Assembly (NCBI GenBank): GCA_027483795.1
Contig: JAIXTT010000032.1
Coordinates: forward strand, 1-57,522
DNA length: 57,522 nucleotides
Source of the DNA: Hyphomicrobiales bacterium
GTDB lineage: Bacteria > Pseudomonadota > Alphaproteobacteria > Rhizobiales > Beijerinckiaceae
Direction: 5' to 3'
Below, piece by piece: positions 10,393 through 18,072 of this stretch (within the stretch, counting starts at the first letter, position 1; every line of letters begins with the position of its first letter). Both the position numbers and the translations under genes were made by a program. The notes beneath the pieces were generated by a model. The model was given only the letters and a program-made list of their open reading frames with translations. It was not told where the DNA came from and made no database searches.

Positions 10393-11769
10393 ATGAACGC
10401 TCCCGTCCTTTCCCGTACCGATGCTCCCCGTTACGACGTCGCCGCTCTCCTCGCCGCGCTCGGAGACGTCCCGTCGATCACGGAGCCGCAGGTCGTCCGC
10501 AAGCGCTCGCGTGACTTCTTCTGGTACAGCCCGATCCTGAACGTCGAGCTCAACGGCAAATCGGCCGACGTCATCGTCGCGCCGCGCGACGAGGCGGATC
10601 TGATCAAAGTCGCGGCGGCCTGCGCGAAGCTGCGGATCCCGCTGACGCCGCGCGGCGGCGCGACGGGCAATTACGGTCAGGCCGTGCCGCTCGAAGGCGG
10701 CGTGCTGCTCGACATGACGGCTTTCTCCGCGATCGAGTGGCAAAAGACCGGCGTCGTCCGCGTCGGCGCGGGCGCGAAGATCCATGAGCTCGACGCCGAG
10801 CTCCGCCCGACGGGCTGGGAGATGCGCATGCATCCCTCGACCAAGCGCACCGCCACCATCGGCGGCTTCGTGGCGGGCGGCTCGGGCGGCGTGGGCTCGG
10901 TGGCCTATGGCGGCCTGCGCGAGCCCGGCAACATCATCGCGGCCCGGATCGTGACGGTCGAGGAGACGCCGCGGGTCATCGAACTGCGCGGCGACGCGGC
11001 GCAGAAGATCAACCGCGCCTACGGCACGACCGGGATCATCACGGCGCTCGAAATGCCGCTCGCGCCCGCTTGGCCGTGGGTCGACCTGATCGTCGCCTTC
11101 GACGACTTCTTCGGCGCGGTGGAGTTCGGCCGCGAGGTCGCGATGGCCGACGGCGTGGTGAAGAAGCTCGTCAGCCCGATCACCTGGCCGATCCCGTCCT
11201 ATTTCGGCCAGCTGACGAAGCATTGCCCGGAGGGCAAGAGCATCGTGATCATGATGATCGCGGAGCCGTGGGTGGAGACCGTGAAGTCGATGCTGGGCGA
11301 GAAGGGCGCGGTGACCTACGAGGCGCCGTCCGACGAGAGCCCCGGACAGGTTCCGCTCTACGAATACACGTGGAACCACACGACCCTTCAATGGCTCAAG
11401 GCCGATCGTTCGATCACCTATCTGCAGTGCCTCTACCCGCATGACCGACTGATCGAAAGCGTGCGCGAGATGCACGACATGTTCCCGGACGAAGTGCTGC
11501 CGCATCTCGAATTCATCCGCTTCGGCGGGCGGATGACGTGTTCGGCACTGCCGATCGTGCGCTACACCACGCCCGAGCGCCTCAACGAGATCATCGCGCT
11601 GCACGAGAAGCACGGCGTGATGATCGCCAATCCTCACGTCGTCACGCTGGAGGACGGCAGCCGCCACAAGCGCGCCGATGCCGACCAGCTCGGCTTCAAG
11701 GGCGAGGTGGATCCGCACGGCCTGCTCAATCCGGGCAAGATGCGGACCTACGTCCCCCTGAAGCCCTGA
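10393..11769 (+). CDS. FAD-linked oxidase 1 (GlcD/VAO-type)
   Basis: 458 residues of the vanillyl-alcohol-oxidase/GlcD flavoprotein family. The PP-loop FAD-binding domain is clear: PLTPRGGATGNYGQAVPLEGG at about residue 85 (quoted in part), then HPSTKRTATIGGFVAGGSGG and YGTTGIITALEMPL. The C-terminal substrate domain ends in the family-typical DPHGLLNPGKM. No signal peptide is present, so it is cytoplasmic. By eye it is a paralogue of the 474-aa oxidase at 13333-14757, with long shared motifs. It heads a two-gene block with the creatininase homologue, opposite the import operon. Substrates in this family are alpha-hydroxy acids, lactones or amines; this one is not identifiable. Confidence 0.88.
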   Translation: MNAPVLSRTDAPRYDVAALLAALGDVPSITEPQVVRKRSRDFFWYSPILNVELNGKSADVIVAPRDEADLIKVAAACAKLRIPLTPRGGATGNYGQAVPLEGGVLLDMTAFSAIEWQKTGVVRVGAGAKIHELDAELRPTGWEMRMHPSTKRTATIGGFVAGGSGGVGSVAYGGLREPGNIIAARIVTVEETPRVIELRGDAAQKINRAYGTTGIITALEMPLAPAWPWVDLIVAFDDFFGAVEFGREVAMADGVVKKLVSPITWPIPSYFGQLTKHCPEGKSIVIMMIAEPWVETVKSMLGEKGAVTYEAPSDESPGQVPLYEYTWNHTTLQWLKADRSITYLQCLYPHDRLIESVREMHDMFPDEVLPHLEFIRFGGRMTCSALPIVRYTTPERLNEIIALHEKHGVMIANPHVVTLEDGSRHKRADADQLGFKGEVDPHGLLNPGKMRTYVPLKP

Positions 11770-11819
11770 GCGTCCTCGCCGCGATCCCCCCTCGACCCGT
11801 CTTGCCGGAGGATGATGCC

Positions 11820-12608
11820 TTGCGCCGCCGTTTCTGGAGCGAACTGACCACCAAGGATTTCGAGGGTCTCGACCCGGAGACCACGATCGCGATCCTGCCC
11901 GTCGCGGCGATCGAGCAGCACGGCCCGCATCTCCCCGTCTCGGTCGACACGGTGATCGCCGACGGCATGATCGCCGAGGTGCTGAAGCGCCTGCCGGACG
12001 ATCTCGACGTGCTGGTGCTGCCGACGCAGGCGGTCGGCAAGTCGAACGAGCATCTGCGCTCGCCGGGCACGGTGACGATGACGTGGGAGACCGCGATCCG
12101 CGTCTGGACCGAGATCGGCGAGAGCGTGCACCGCGCGGGCCTGCGCAAGATCGTGATGGTCAACAGCCACGGCGGGAACGTCGATCCGCTCAACATCGTC
12201 GCGCGGGAACTGCGCGTGCGGCTCGGCATGCTGGCCGTGACATGCGCCTGGCGGCGCTTCGGCATCCCGGCGGGGATGTACACCGATCTCGAAGGTCAGA
12301 TCGGCATCCATGCGGGCGACATCGAGACCTCGCTGATGCTGCATTTCCGGCCCGATCTCGTGCGGATGGACAAGGCGGAGAATTTCGCGCCGACCTCGAT
12401 CGAGATCGCGAAGAGCTTCGACCTGTTGCGTCCCACGGGCTTCACCGCCTTCGGCTGGCTGGCGCAGGATCTCCACCCCTCGGGCGCGGCCGGCGACGCG
12501 TCCCTCGCGACGGCCGAGAAGGGCCGACTGACGGCGGAGATGCAGGCGCTGGAATTCATCAAGCTCGTGCGGGACGTGACGCGGTTCGAGCTGTCGCGGC
12601 TGGCTTGA
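11820..12608 (+). CDS. creatininase-family amidohydrolase
   Basis: 262 residues. The family metal site is visible: AIEQHGPHLPVSVDT (Glu, His and Asp ligands near residues 36-47), VMVNSHGGNVDP (His) and IHAGDIETS (Glu). Relatives include creatininase, 3-dehydro-scyllo-inosose hydrolase, MftE and FAPy deformylase (ArfB), which open cyclic amides or remove formyl groups using zinc or manganese. The start is taken as TTG at 11820 because GGAGG lies about 8 bases upstream and no in-frame ATG or GTG fits. It follows FAD oxidase 1 by 50 bases in the same operon. In the context of an importer and a deaminase homologue, lactam or ring hydrolysis is the likeliest chemistry. Confidence 0.88.
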   Translation: MRRRFWSELTTKDFEGLDPETTIAILPVAAIEQHGPHLPVSVDTVIADGMIAEVLKRLPDDLDVLVLPTQAVGKSNEHLRSPGTVTMTWETAIRVWTEIGESVHRAGLRKIVMVNSHGGNVDPLNIVARELRVRLGMLAVTCAWRRFGIPAGMYTDLEGQIGIHAGDIETSLMLHFRPDLVRMDKAENFAPTSIEIAKSFDLLRPTGFTAFGWLAQDLHPSGAAGDASLATAEKGRLTAEMQALEFIKLVRDVTRFELSRLA

Positions 12609-12622
12609 GGAGGAGTTCCTCC

Positions 12623-12720
12623 GTCATTGCGAGGAGCGGAGCGACGCGGCAATCCATGCCGGGCACGGAGCATGAAGGCCCGGCGTCCGCTGGATTGCTT
12701 CGCCTTCGCTCGCAATGACG
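12623..12720. repeat. palindromic intergenic repeat, type GTCATTGCGAG
   Basis: A 98-base inverted repeat with outer arms GTCATTGCGAG/CTCGCAATGAC and inner arms around GCAATCCA/TGGATTGC. It occupies the gap between the convergent creatininase and quinone-reductase-like genes. Elements of this design are scattered in many alphaproteobacterial genomes. It is distinct from the repeat at 7307-7384. Confidence 0.65.
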
Positions 12721-12727
12721 AAGGAGA

Positions 12728-13318
12728 CTAGCGCAGCCGCGCCGTCCGCTCCCGCACGCGCTCCAGAAACGCCTTGCGTTCCGGCTCCGTCGTCGAATCC
12801 ATCTTGTGGAGCGCGAGCCAGAGGGTCTTCGCGCCCGGGGCGCAGAGGACGGAGATGCCCGTCAGAAGCACGCGGCGGCCGGGCATGCCCATCAGGAACC
12901 ACCACCATTTCGGACTGCCCAGCGTCGTGATCGCGCCGATCAGGCGGATGTTCGTCAGCACGCGCCCGATCGGCTTGTCGCCCTCCGGCATCGTGAAGGT
13001 CGCATGCGGAATCCAGACACGGTCGAGCCAGCCCTTGAGCATCGCCGGCTGGCCGTACCACCAGGTCGGATAGGTGAAGAGCAAGCCCTCGCACCAACGC
13101 AGGGCCGCGAGGTGATCCTCCACGCCGGCCTCATTCTCGCCCGCCGTGTGATAGGCGGCCCGGCCCTCGCGGCTGAGGACGGGATCGAAATTCTCGGCGT
13201 AGAGATCGATCACGCGCGCCTCGTGGCCCGCCGCGGCGAGGCCCTCGAGCGCGGCGTCGCGGACGGCGGCCGTGAAGCTCGCCGGGTTCGGGTGGCAATG
13301 GACGAGGAGGATCCGCAA
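12728..13318 (-). CDS. NAD(P)H:quinone oxidoreductase-like flavoprotein
   Basis: 196 residues with the flavodoxin-like fold of the NQO1/MdaB/KefF family. Seen: an N-terminal beta strand and phosphate loop ILLVHCHPNPASFTAA, and the flavin-binding block TYPTWWYGQPAMLKGWLDRVW near residue 80 (quoted in part). The family reduces quinones or other electrophiles by two electrons using NAD(P)H and FMN or FAD. The start is taken as TTG at 13318, because a GGGGAGGGGG ribosome site lies just upstream and homology begins there. It is the last gene of a three-gene minus-strand block behind FAD oxidase 2 (14 bases apart). It might recycle a reduced or quinoid intermediate of the pathway; that is inference. 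Confidence 0.82.
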   Translation of the reverse strand: MRILLVHCHPNPASFTAAVRDAALEGLAAAGHEARVIDLYAENFDPVLSREGRAAYHTAGENEAGVEDHLAALRWCEGLLFTYPTWWYGQPAMLKGWLDRVWIPHATFTMPEGDKPIGRVLTNIRLIGAITTLGSPKWWWFLMGMPGRRVLLTGISVLCAPGAKTLWLALHKMDSTTEPERKAFLERVRERTARLR

Positions 13319-13332
13319 AGCCCCCTCCCCGG

Positions 13333-14757
13333 TCAGGCGTCGGCGAGCCGGGCTTCCAGGCCGGGGAAGAGATAGCGCTTGCCGGCCTTGTAGTCGTAGG
13401 TCGGGTCTTCCCAAGCGATCATCTTGCCGGGATTGAGCAGGCCCTTGGGGTCGGCCTCGCGCTTGAAGGCGAGCTGGACCTCGTCGGTCTGCTTCATGCC
13501 GCCCTCCTCCAGCGTGTAGCGATGCGGATCGAAGATCGGCGCGCCCATGTCCTCATGGATGCGCATGATCTCTTCGAGCCGCTCGTCGGTGGTGTAGCGC
13601 ACCAGAGGCAGCCCGAAGCAGGTCACCTTGCCGTCGAAGCGCACGAATTCGAGATGGGCGGGCACTTCGTCGCCGAAATGCGCATGGACCTTGTCCACGA
13701 GGTCGATCTGGTTCGGATAGGGATAGAGCACCTGCAGATAGGTCAGCGTCGGGTCGACGCGGATCGCACGCAGGGTCGTATGGTTCCAGCCCAGTTCGAA
13801 GCCCGGCGGCAGCCCCTTCTTCTCCTCGTCGGACAAGAGGTCGGTCCGCATCAGGATCTCGCCCGTGCGGAAGCGCCGGGTGAAGGCGAGCATGGCGTCG
13901 AGCGCCTGCTCCGCCACCGTCACGATGGCGACGTGGCTCTCGGGCTTCAGATACTTCTTGTGCCGGGCGAAATAGGTGTGCGGGACGGGCGCGGCGATCA
14001 CCGCGAGGTTCTTGAGCAGAATGCCGTCCTGCTCGCCCAGCGCATTGGCATAGGCGGTCGCGTCGCGCAGCGTGGGGAAGCCCACGATGACGTCGTGCCA
14101 GGTATAGGCGGGCGCGAGCGGCATCTCGACTTCGGTGATGATGCCGTTGGTGCCGTAGGCATGCGCCGCCTTCTGCATGTCGTCGCCCGAGAGTTCGAGC
14201 ACGCGCGGGCTCGCCTCCATGGTCACGACGCGCAGACGGATCAGATTGCCGTAATCGCGCAGCCCGCCCCATTTGATCGAGCCGACGCCGGCCGATCCGC
14301 CGGCCACGAAGCCGCCGATGGAGGCCGTATGGTAGGTCGAGGGGTGGATGCGCAGCTCCTGCCCGGAATCCGCGCGCGTCACCTTGTCGACCTCGGCGAG
14401 CACGGTGCCCGCCTGCGCCGTCACGCGGCCGGGCGCGATCTTCGTGACGCCGTTCAGCCCGGAGAGATCCAGCACGACGCCGCCCGAAAGCGGCATGGCC
14501 TGCCCGTAATTCCCCGTGCCCGTTCCGCGCGGCGTCACCGGAATGCCGAGATCGAAACAGGCGGCGAGCGTCTCGACGACCTCCGCTTCCGACGCGGGGG
14601 AGACGACCATGTCGCCCGTCACGTGGTCGAGCTGCTTCTTCAGGATCGGCGAGTACCAGTAGAAGTCGCGGCTCTTCTGCTTGACCAGAGCGGGATTGGT
14701 CTCGGTCCGGATGGAACCGAGGCGGCGCTTCAAGGCGTCGAGATCATAAGCGGGCAT
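13333..14757 (-). CDS. FAD-linked oxidase 2 (GlcD/VAO-type), paralogue of oxidase 1
   Basis: 474 residues of the PP-loop FAD oxidase family. Motifs: SRDFYWYSPILKKQL near residue 29, PVTPRGTGTGNYGQAMPLSG (FAD pyrophosphate loop), HPSTYHTASIGGFVAGGSAG, AYGTNGIITEVEMPL and the C-terminal DPKGLLNPGKM. The same motifs in the same order appear in the oxidase at 10393-11769, so the two are paralogues that may act on successive or related substrates, or as a heteromer. It is cytoplasmic. It lies 14 bases after the amidohydrolase gene and 14 bases before the flavoprotein gene in one operon. The substrate is unknown. Confidence 0.88.
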   Translation of the reverse strand: MPAYDLDALKRRLGSIRTETNPALVKQKSRDFYWYSPILKKQLDHVTGDMVVSPASEAEVVETLAACFDLGIPVTPRGTGTGNYGQAMPLSGGVVLDLSGLNGVTKIAPGRVTAQAGTVLAEVDKVTRADSGQELRIHPSTYHTASIGGFVAGGSAGVGSIKWGGLRDYGNLIRLRVVTMEASPRVLELSGDDMQKAAHAYGTNGIITEVEMPLAPAYTWHDVIVGFPTLRDATAYANALGEQDGILLKNLAVIAAPVPHTYFARHKKYLKPESHVAIVTVAEQALDAMLAFTRRFRTGEILMRTDLLSDEEKKGLPPGFELGWNHTTLRAIRVDPTLTYLQVLYPYPNQIDLVDKVHAHFGDEVPAHLEFVRFDGKVTCFGLPLVRYTTDERLEEIMRIHEDMGAPIFDPHRYTLEEGGMKQTDEVQLAFKREADPKGLLNPGKMIAWEDPTYDYKAGKRYLFPGLEARLADA

Positions 14758-14771
14758 CGGTCGGGCTCCGG

Positions 14772-16091
14772 TCAGGCGTGGAGAGGGTCGAGTTCGCGAT
14801 AGTCCGGCGGCGTCGTGGAGACGCCCGCGCCGCCGACGACGACCACGCGGTCGAATTGCGGGCGCGAGACGAATTCGCCGAGCGTGCGGGCGGAGACGAG
14901 CACGAGATCCGCCGGGCCGCCCGTCTTGATGCGCCCGTGATCGGCAAGGCCCATGACGTCGGCGGCGGTCGTGCCGAGCGCCCTCGTCCACGGCCGGTCG
15001 GAATGATCGAAATGGAGAATGCGCGTCGCCTCGCGGAAGACTTCGACCATGTCGAGATCGCCATAGGCGTAGAAGGGGTCGCGGGTATTGTCGCTCGCGA
15101 CCATGACGCGGACGCCCGCGGCGTCGAGTTCATGCAACGGCGCGACGCCGCGCCAGCGCGGGGTGCGGCCCGCCTTCCGGTCCTGCAGATACATGTTGCA
15201 CATCGGCAGACTGACGACGGAGATCCCCGCCGTGCCGAGCTTGTCGATCACGCGGGCGCGGTCGCCGTCGGAGGCGAGCGCGAGCGAGCAGCAATGGCCG
15301 GTCGTGATCGCGCCCTTGAAGCGATGGCGGATCGCGGCGTCGGCGATCACTTCGAGCGAACGGGCGTCCGCGGAATCGCTCTCGTCGACATGGAAATCGA
15401 GATCGAGGCCGTGCGCGGCCGCCGCCCCGAAGAGGCGTTCGAGCGCGAGATCGAGCTTTTCGTCCGGCGCGCGACCGAGAAAGGTGACCGCGCCGAGAAT
15501 GCCGCCGTTGCGGGCGACGGTGTCGACCACCGTGCGGAACTCGTCCTCCGCGTCGACCACGAGATCGGACGGGAGGAGAGAGACCGCCTGAAGGGCCATG
15601 CGGCCCTTCCACGCCTCGCGCAGTTCGGCGAAGACGGGCCAGCTGATCGCCGTCTGCTTGCCGATGGAATCGATATGCGTGCGGATCGCGCCCGTGCCGT
15701 GGGCGAAGGCGCAGCGGATCGCGAAATCCATGCGGGCGCGGACGTCGTCCGCCGTCCAATTCGCCTCGCGGTCGGCGCCGACGGCCTCGCGCGCGCCGAA
15801 GAAGCCGCCGTCCGGGTTCGGCGAGCGGGCGACGATATGGCCCTTGTCGAGATGGGTATGCATGTCGACGAAGCGCGGCAGGACCATGCCGCCGCGCAGA
15901 TCGACGGCGGGAAGCGCCGGGTCGGACGAGCCCGCCGGACCGATCGCGGCGATGCGGCCGCGGTCGATCGTGATCTCGACGGCGACGGGCGCATCGCCCT
16001 CCCCCTCGCGGCCGAGAAGCGGCGCGGGGACGCGGGCTCCGATCAGGCGATAGGCAGGTGCCTGGGGAACGGTCACGAAGCCGGCGCTCAT
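14772..16091 (-). CDS. cytosine-deaminase-like amidohydrolase
   Basis: 439 residues with the cytosine deaminase/atrazine hydrolase fold: an N- and C-terminal beta sandwich around a metal TIM barrel. Ligand motifs in order: VDMHTHLDKGHI, LDFHVDESDSAD, TTGHCCSLA and VMVASDNTRDPF, the full set used by cytosine deaminase and related isoguanine, creatinine or hydroxy-triazine deaminases. It is the first gene of a minus-strand operon followed by FAD oxidase 2 and the flavoprotein. A 160-base divergent region separates it from the Rid-family gene, suggesting shared control. It probably deaminates or hydrolyses a cyclic amidine or amide; the exact ring is not deducible. Confidence 0.9.
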   Translation of the reverse strand: MSAGFVTVPQAPAYRLIGARVPAPLLGREGEGDAPVAVEITIDRGRIAAIGPAGSSDPALPAVDLRGGMVLPRFVDMHTHLDKGHIVARSPNPDGGFFGAREAVGADREANWTADDVRARMDFAIRCAFAHGTGAIRTHIDSIGKQTAISWPVFAELREAWKGRMALQAVSLLPSDLVVDAEDEFRTVVDTVARNGGILGAVTFLGRAPDEKLDLALERLFGAAAAHGLDLDFHVDESDSADARSLEVIADAAIRHRFKGAITTGHCCSLALASDGDRARVIDKLGTAGISVVSLPMCNMYLQDRKAGRTPRWRGVAPLHELDAAGVRVMVASDNTRDPFYAYGDLDMVEVFREATRILHFDHSDRPWTRALGTTAADVMGLADHGRIKTGGPADLVLVSARTLGEFVSRPQFDRVVVVGGAGVSTTPPDYRELDPLHA

Positions 16092-16251
16092 CGGGCGACG
16101 CCCCGAGCGGTGATCGCGGGGCGGCAACGGTCGTGTCTCGGCATCGTTCACTCCGGCGGGACGCTTGCCGGGAGAGTCGCCCGGCTTATGCTCCATTGGT
16201 AAGCAAAAGCCGTGCTAGCGTCACCACGTCACGAGAGAGTCGGAGCCCGCC

Positions 16252-16641
16252 ATGAACACCCCTCTTCGCCCCACGACGATCCGTCCGCCCTTTTCGACCT
16301 ATGTCCACGGCGTCGCGGTGCCGGCAGGATCGCGTTTCGTCTTCGCGTCCGGGCAGCTGGGCGTGGGTCCGGACGACGTGATCCCCGAGGACATCGAGAG
16401 CCAGACGATCCTCTGCCTCGAAAACGTCCAGGCGGTTCTCGCCGAAGCGGGCATGACGCTGAACGACGTGGTGCGCTTCAACGCCTTCGTGACCGACCGT
16501 TCCTATTTCCCGATCTACGGGAAGATCCGCGACCGCTATCTGAACGGCGGCCCGGTGGCCTCGACGCTGGTGATCGTGTCGGGCTTCTCGAAGCCCGAAT
16601 TCAAGATCGAGGTCGAGGTGACGGCGGCGAAGCTCGACTGA
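16252..16641 (+). CDS. Rid-family (YjgF/YER057c/UK114) protein lacking the RidA arginine
   Basis: 129 residues with the Rid trimer fold: FASGQLGVGPDD, ENVQAVLAEAGMTLNDVV and KIEVEVTAAKL. Known RidA enzymes hydrolyse reactive 2-imino acids using an arginine in the PARSC motif. Here the aligned stretch reads PVAST, so that arginine appears to be replaced by alanine, while the downstream KIEVEV strand with its glutamate is kept. It therefore probably belongs to one of the non-RidA (Rid4-Rid7-like) subgroups that accompany catabolic operons. The start has GGAG about 7 bases upstream. It is divergent from the deaminase-like gene. Its role is unknown, perhaps as a hydrolase in the same pathway. Confidence 0.88.
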   Translation: MNTPLRPTTIRPPFSTYVHGVAVPAGSRFVFASGQLGVGPDDVIPEDIESQTILCLENVQAVLAEAGMTLNDVVRFNAFVTDRSYFPIYGKIRDRYLNGGPVASTLVIVSGFSKPEFKIEVEVTAAKLD

Positions 16642-16681
16642 GCCTCACGGCTCCCGGCTCGACTGAGCCTCACGGCTCCCG
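16632..16681. repeat. perfect 2 x 25-base tandem duplication across convergent stop codons
   Basis: Bases 16632-16656 and 16657-16681 are identical 25-base copies starting GCTCGACTGAGCCTCACGG. The first copy holds the stop of the Rid-family gene and the second holds the stop of the adaptor gene, so each gene ends inside one copy. This is a local slippage-type duplication. Confidence 0.85.
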
Positions 16682-18046
16682 CAGGCTTTCGTCGAGCCCG
16701 CGCAGGATCGGGTAGAGGAAATAGGACAGCACCGTCCTTCGCCCGGTCTTGATCTCGCCCGCCACGGTCATGCCGGGAAGAATGCTCACGCTGTCGGGCA
16801 CGCCCTTCAGCCTCACGGAATCGAGCGCGATGCGGACGCGATAGAAGGGCTGCGGGCCCTGCGGCCCGGCCTTCTTCCGCGTCTCGTCGGGCGTGAAGCT
16901 GTCGCGGCTGATGGTGCGGACGGTGCCGCTCGCGGTACCGTGCTTCTGGAAGGGAAAGGCATCGAATTTGACGCGGACGGGCTGGCCCGGCGCGATGCGC
17001 CCGATGTCCCTCGCGTCGACCGCCACCTCCGCCTCGATCGGTACGTCGAGGGGGACGAGGGTGACGAGCGGTTCCGCCTCGCGCATGACGGAGCCGAGCG
17101 AGCGCTGGGCGATGTCGAGCACGACGCCGTCCGACGGCGCGGTGAGCGTGACGAGGTTGCGGCGCAGTTCCGCCTTGCGGAGCTCTTCGAGCGCGGTCTT
17201 GCGTTGGTCGCGGGCCTCGACGAGATGTTCGAGCGTCGTCCGACGCGCGTCTTCGACATAGGCGCGGCGTTCCGCCTTCGCCTTTTCGAGCCCGTGCTGC
17301 ATCTCGGTGCGGCTGCCCTGCGCGCGGACGATGGAGGCCTCGATGTCGAGCCGGAGATCGCGCGACTGGAGCAGGTTCAGCCGCGATCCGCTCTGCCGGT
17401 CGACGAGCATGGTCCGCATGTCCTCGATCTCGGTCAGGGTCGCCAGCCGCTTGCGATTGACCTCCTCCTCGTTGACGCTCGCGGAAATGCCCGCCTCGGC
17501 CCGCGCGATCTGCTGGTCGTAATCGAGCAATCGCGCCTCGTGCGAGGCGCGACGTTGGTCGAAGAGGCGGCGCTGAAGCCGGATTTCGCTCCCCGCATCC
17601 GCCGCCACCTCCATGTCCCCCGCGCCCGCCTCCGCTTCGAGCCGGGCGAGCAGCGCGTCGAAATGGGCGAGCTTGGCGCGCAACTGCTCGAAGTCGGCGT
17701 CGGAGAAGGTGGTGTCGAGCGTGATCAGCGCCTGCCCGGCCTTCACCGTGTCGCCCAGCGCCACATGGATGCCGCGGATGACCGCGCGTTCGAGAGGCTG
17801 GACCACGAGATTGGGCCGGGTGGTGACGAGTTTGCCGGGTGCGACGGCGATCTCGTCGACCTTGGAGACCGCCGCCCAGACGACGGCCGAAGCGAGGACG
17901 CCCGCCGCGAGCCAGAGCACCGCCCCCGCCGCGGGCGGCGGCGCGCGGTCTTCGACCACCGCCGCAGCCGATTGAAACTCCGCCGCCGCTTCGATGCGGG
18001 ACGGTTCGCGCTGCGGTTCGGGACGAGCGGTCGGACGGGTCGTCAT
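16670..18046 (-). CDS. HlyD-family type I secretion adaptor
   Basis: 458 residues. A cytoplasmic N-terminal tail of about 55 residues is followed by one membrane helix (AVLWLAAGVLASAVVWAAVS), a lipoyl-like half motif (VQPLERAVIRGIHVALGDTV), a long alpha-helical hairpin (about residues 140-310), the second half motif (LTAPSDGVVLDIAQRSLG) and the family C-terminus LPGMTVAGEIKTGRRTVLSYF. It would bridge the inner-membrane exporter and an outer-membrane TolC-type channel; no TolC gene is in the window. The ATG has GGGAG just upstream. It is the last gene of the secretion operon, 26 bases after the exporter, and is intact, unlike the adaptor remnant at 54149. Confidence 0.94.
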   Translation of the reverse strand: MTTRPTARPEPQREPSRIEAAAEFQSAAAVVEDRAPPPAAGAVLWLAAGVLASAVVWAAVSKVDEIAVAPGKLVTTRPNLVVQPLERAVIRGIHVALGDTVKAGQALITLDTTFSDADFEQLRAKLAHFDALLARLEAEAGAGDMEVAADAGSEIRLQRRLFDQRRASHEARLLDYDQQIARAEAGISASVNEEEVNRKRLATLTEIEDMRTMLVDRQSGSRLNLLQSRDLRLDIEASIVRAQGSRTEMQHGLEKAKAERRAYVEDARRTTLEHLVEARDQRKTALEELRKAELRRNLVTLTAPSDGVVLDIAQRSLGSVMREAEPLVTLVPLDVPIEAEVAVDARDIGRIAPGQPVRVKFDAFPFQKHGTASGTVRTISRDSFTPDETRKKAGPQGPQPFYRVRIALDSVRLKGVPDSVSILPGMTVAGEIKTGRRTVLSYFLYPILRGLDESLREP

Positions 18047-18072
18047 CGAAACTCCCGGGTTGCGGTCGCCCG

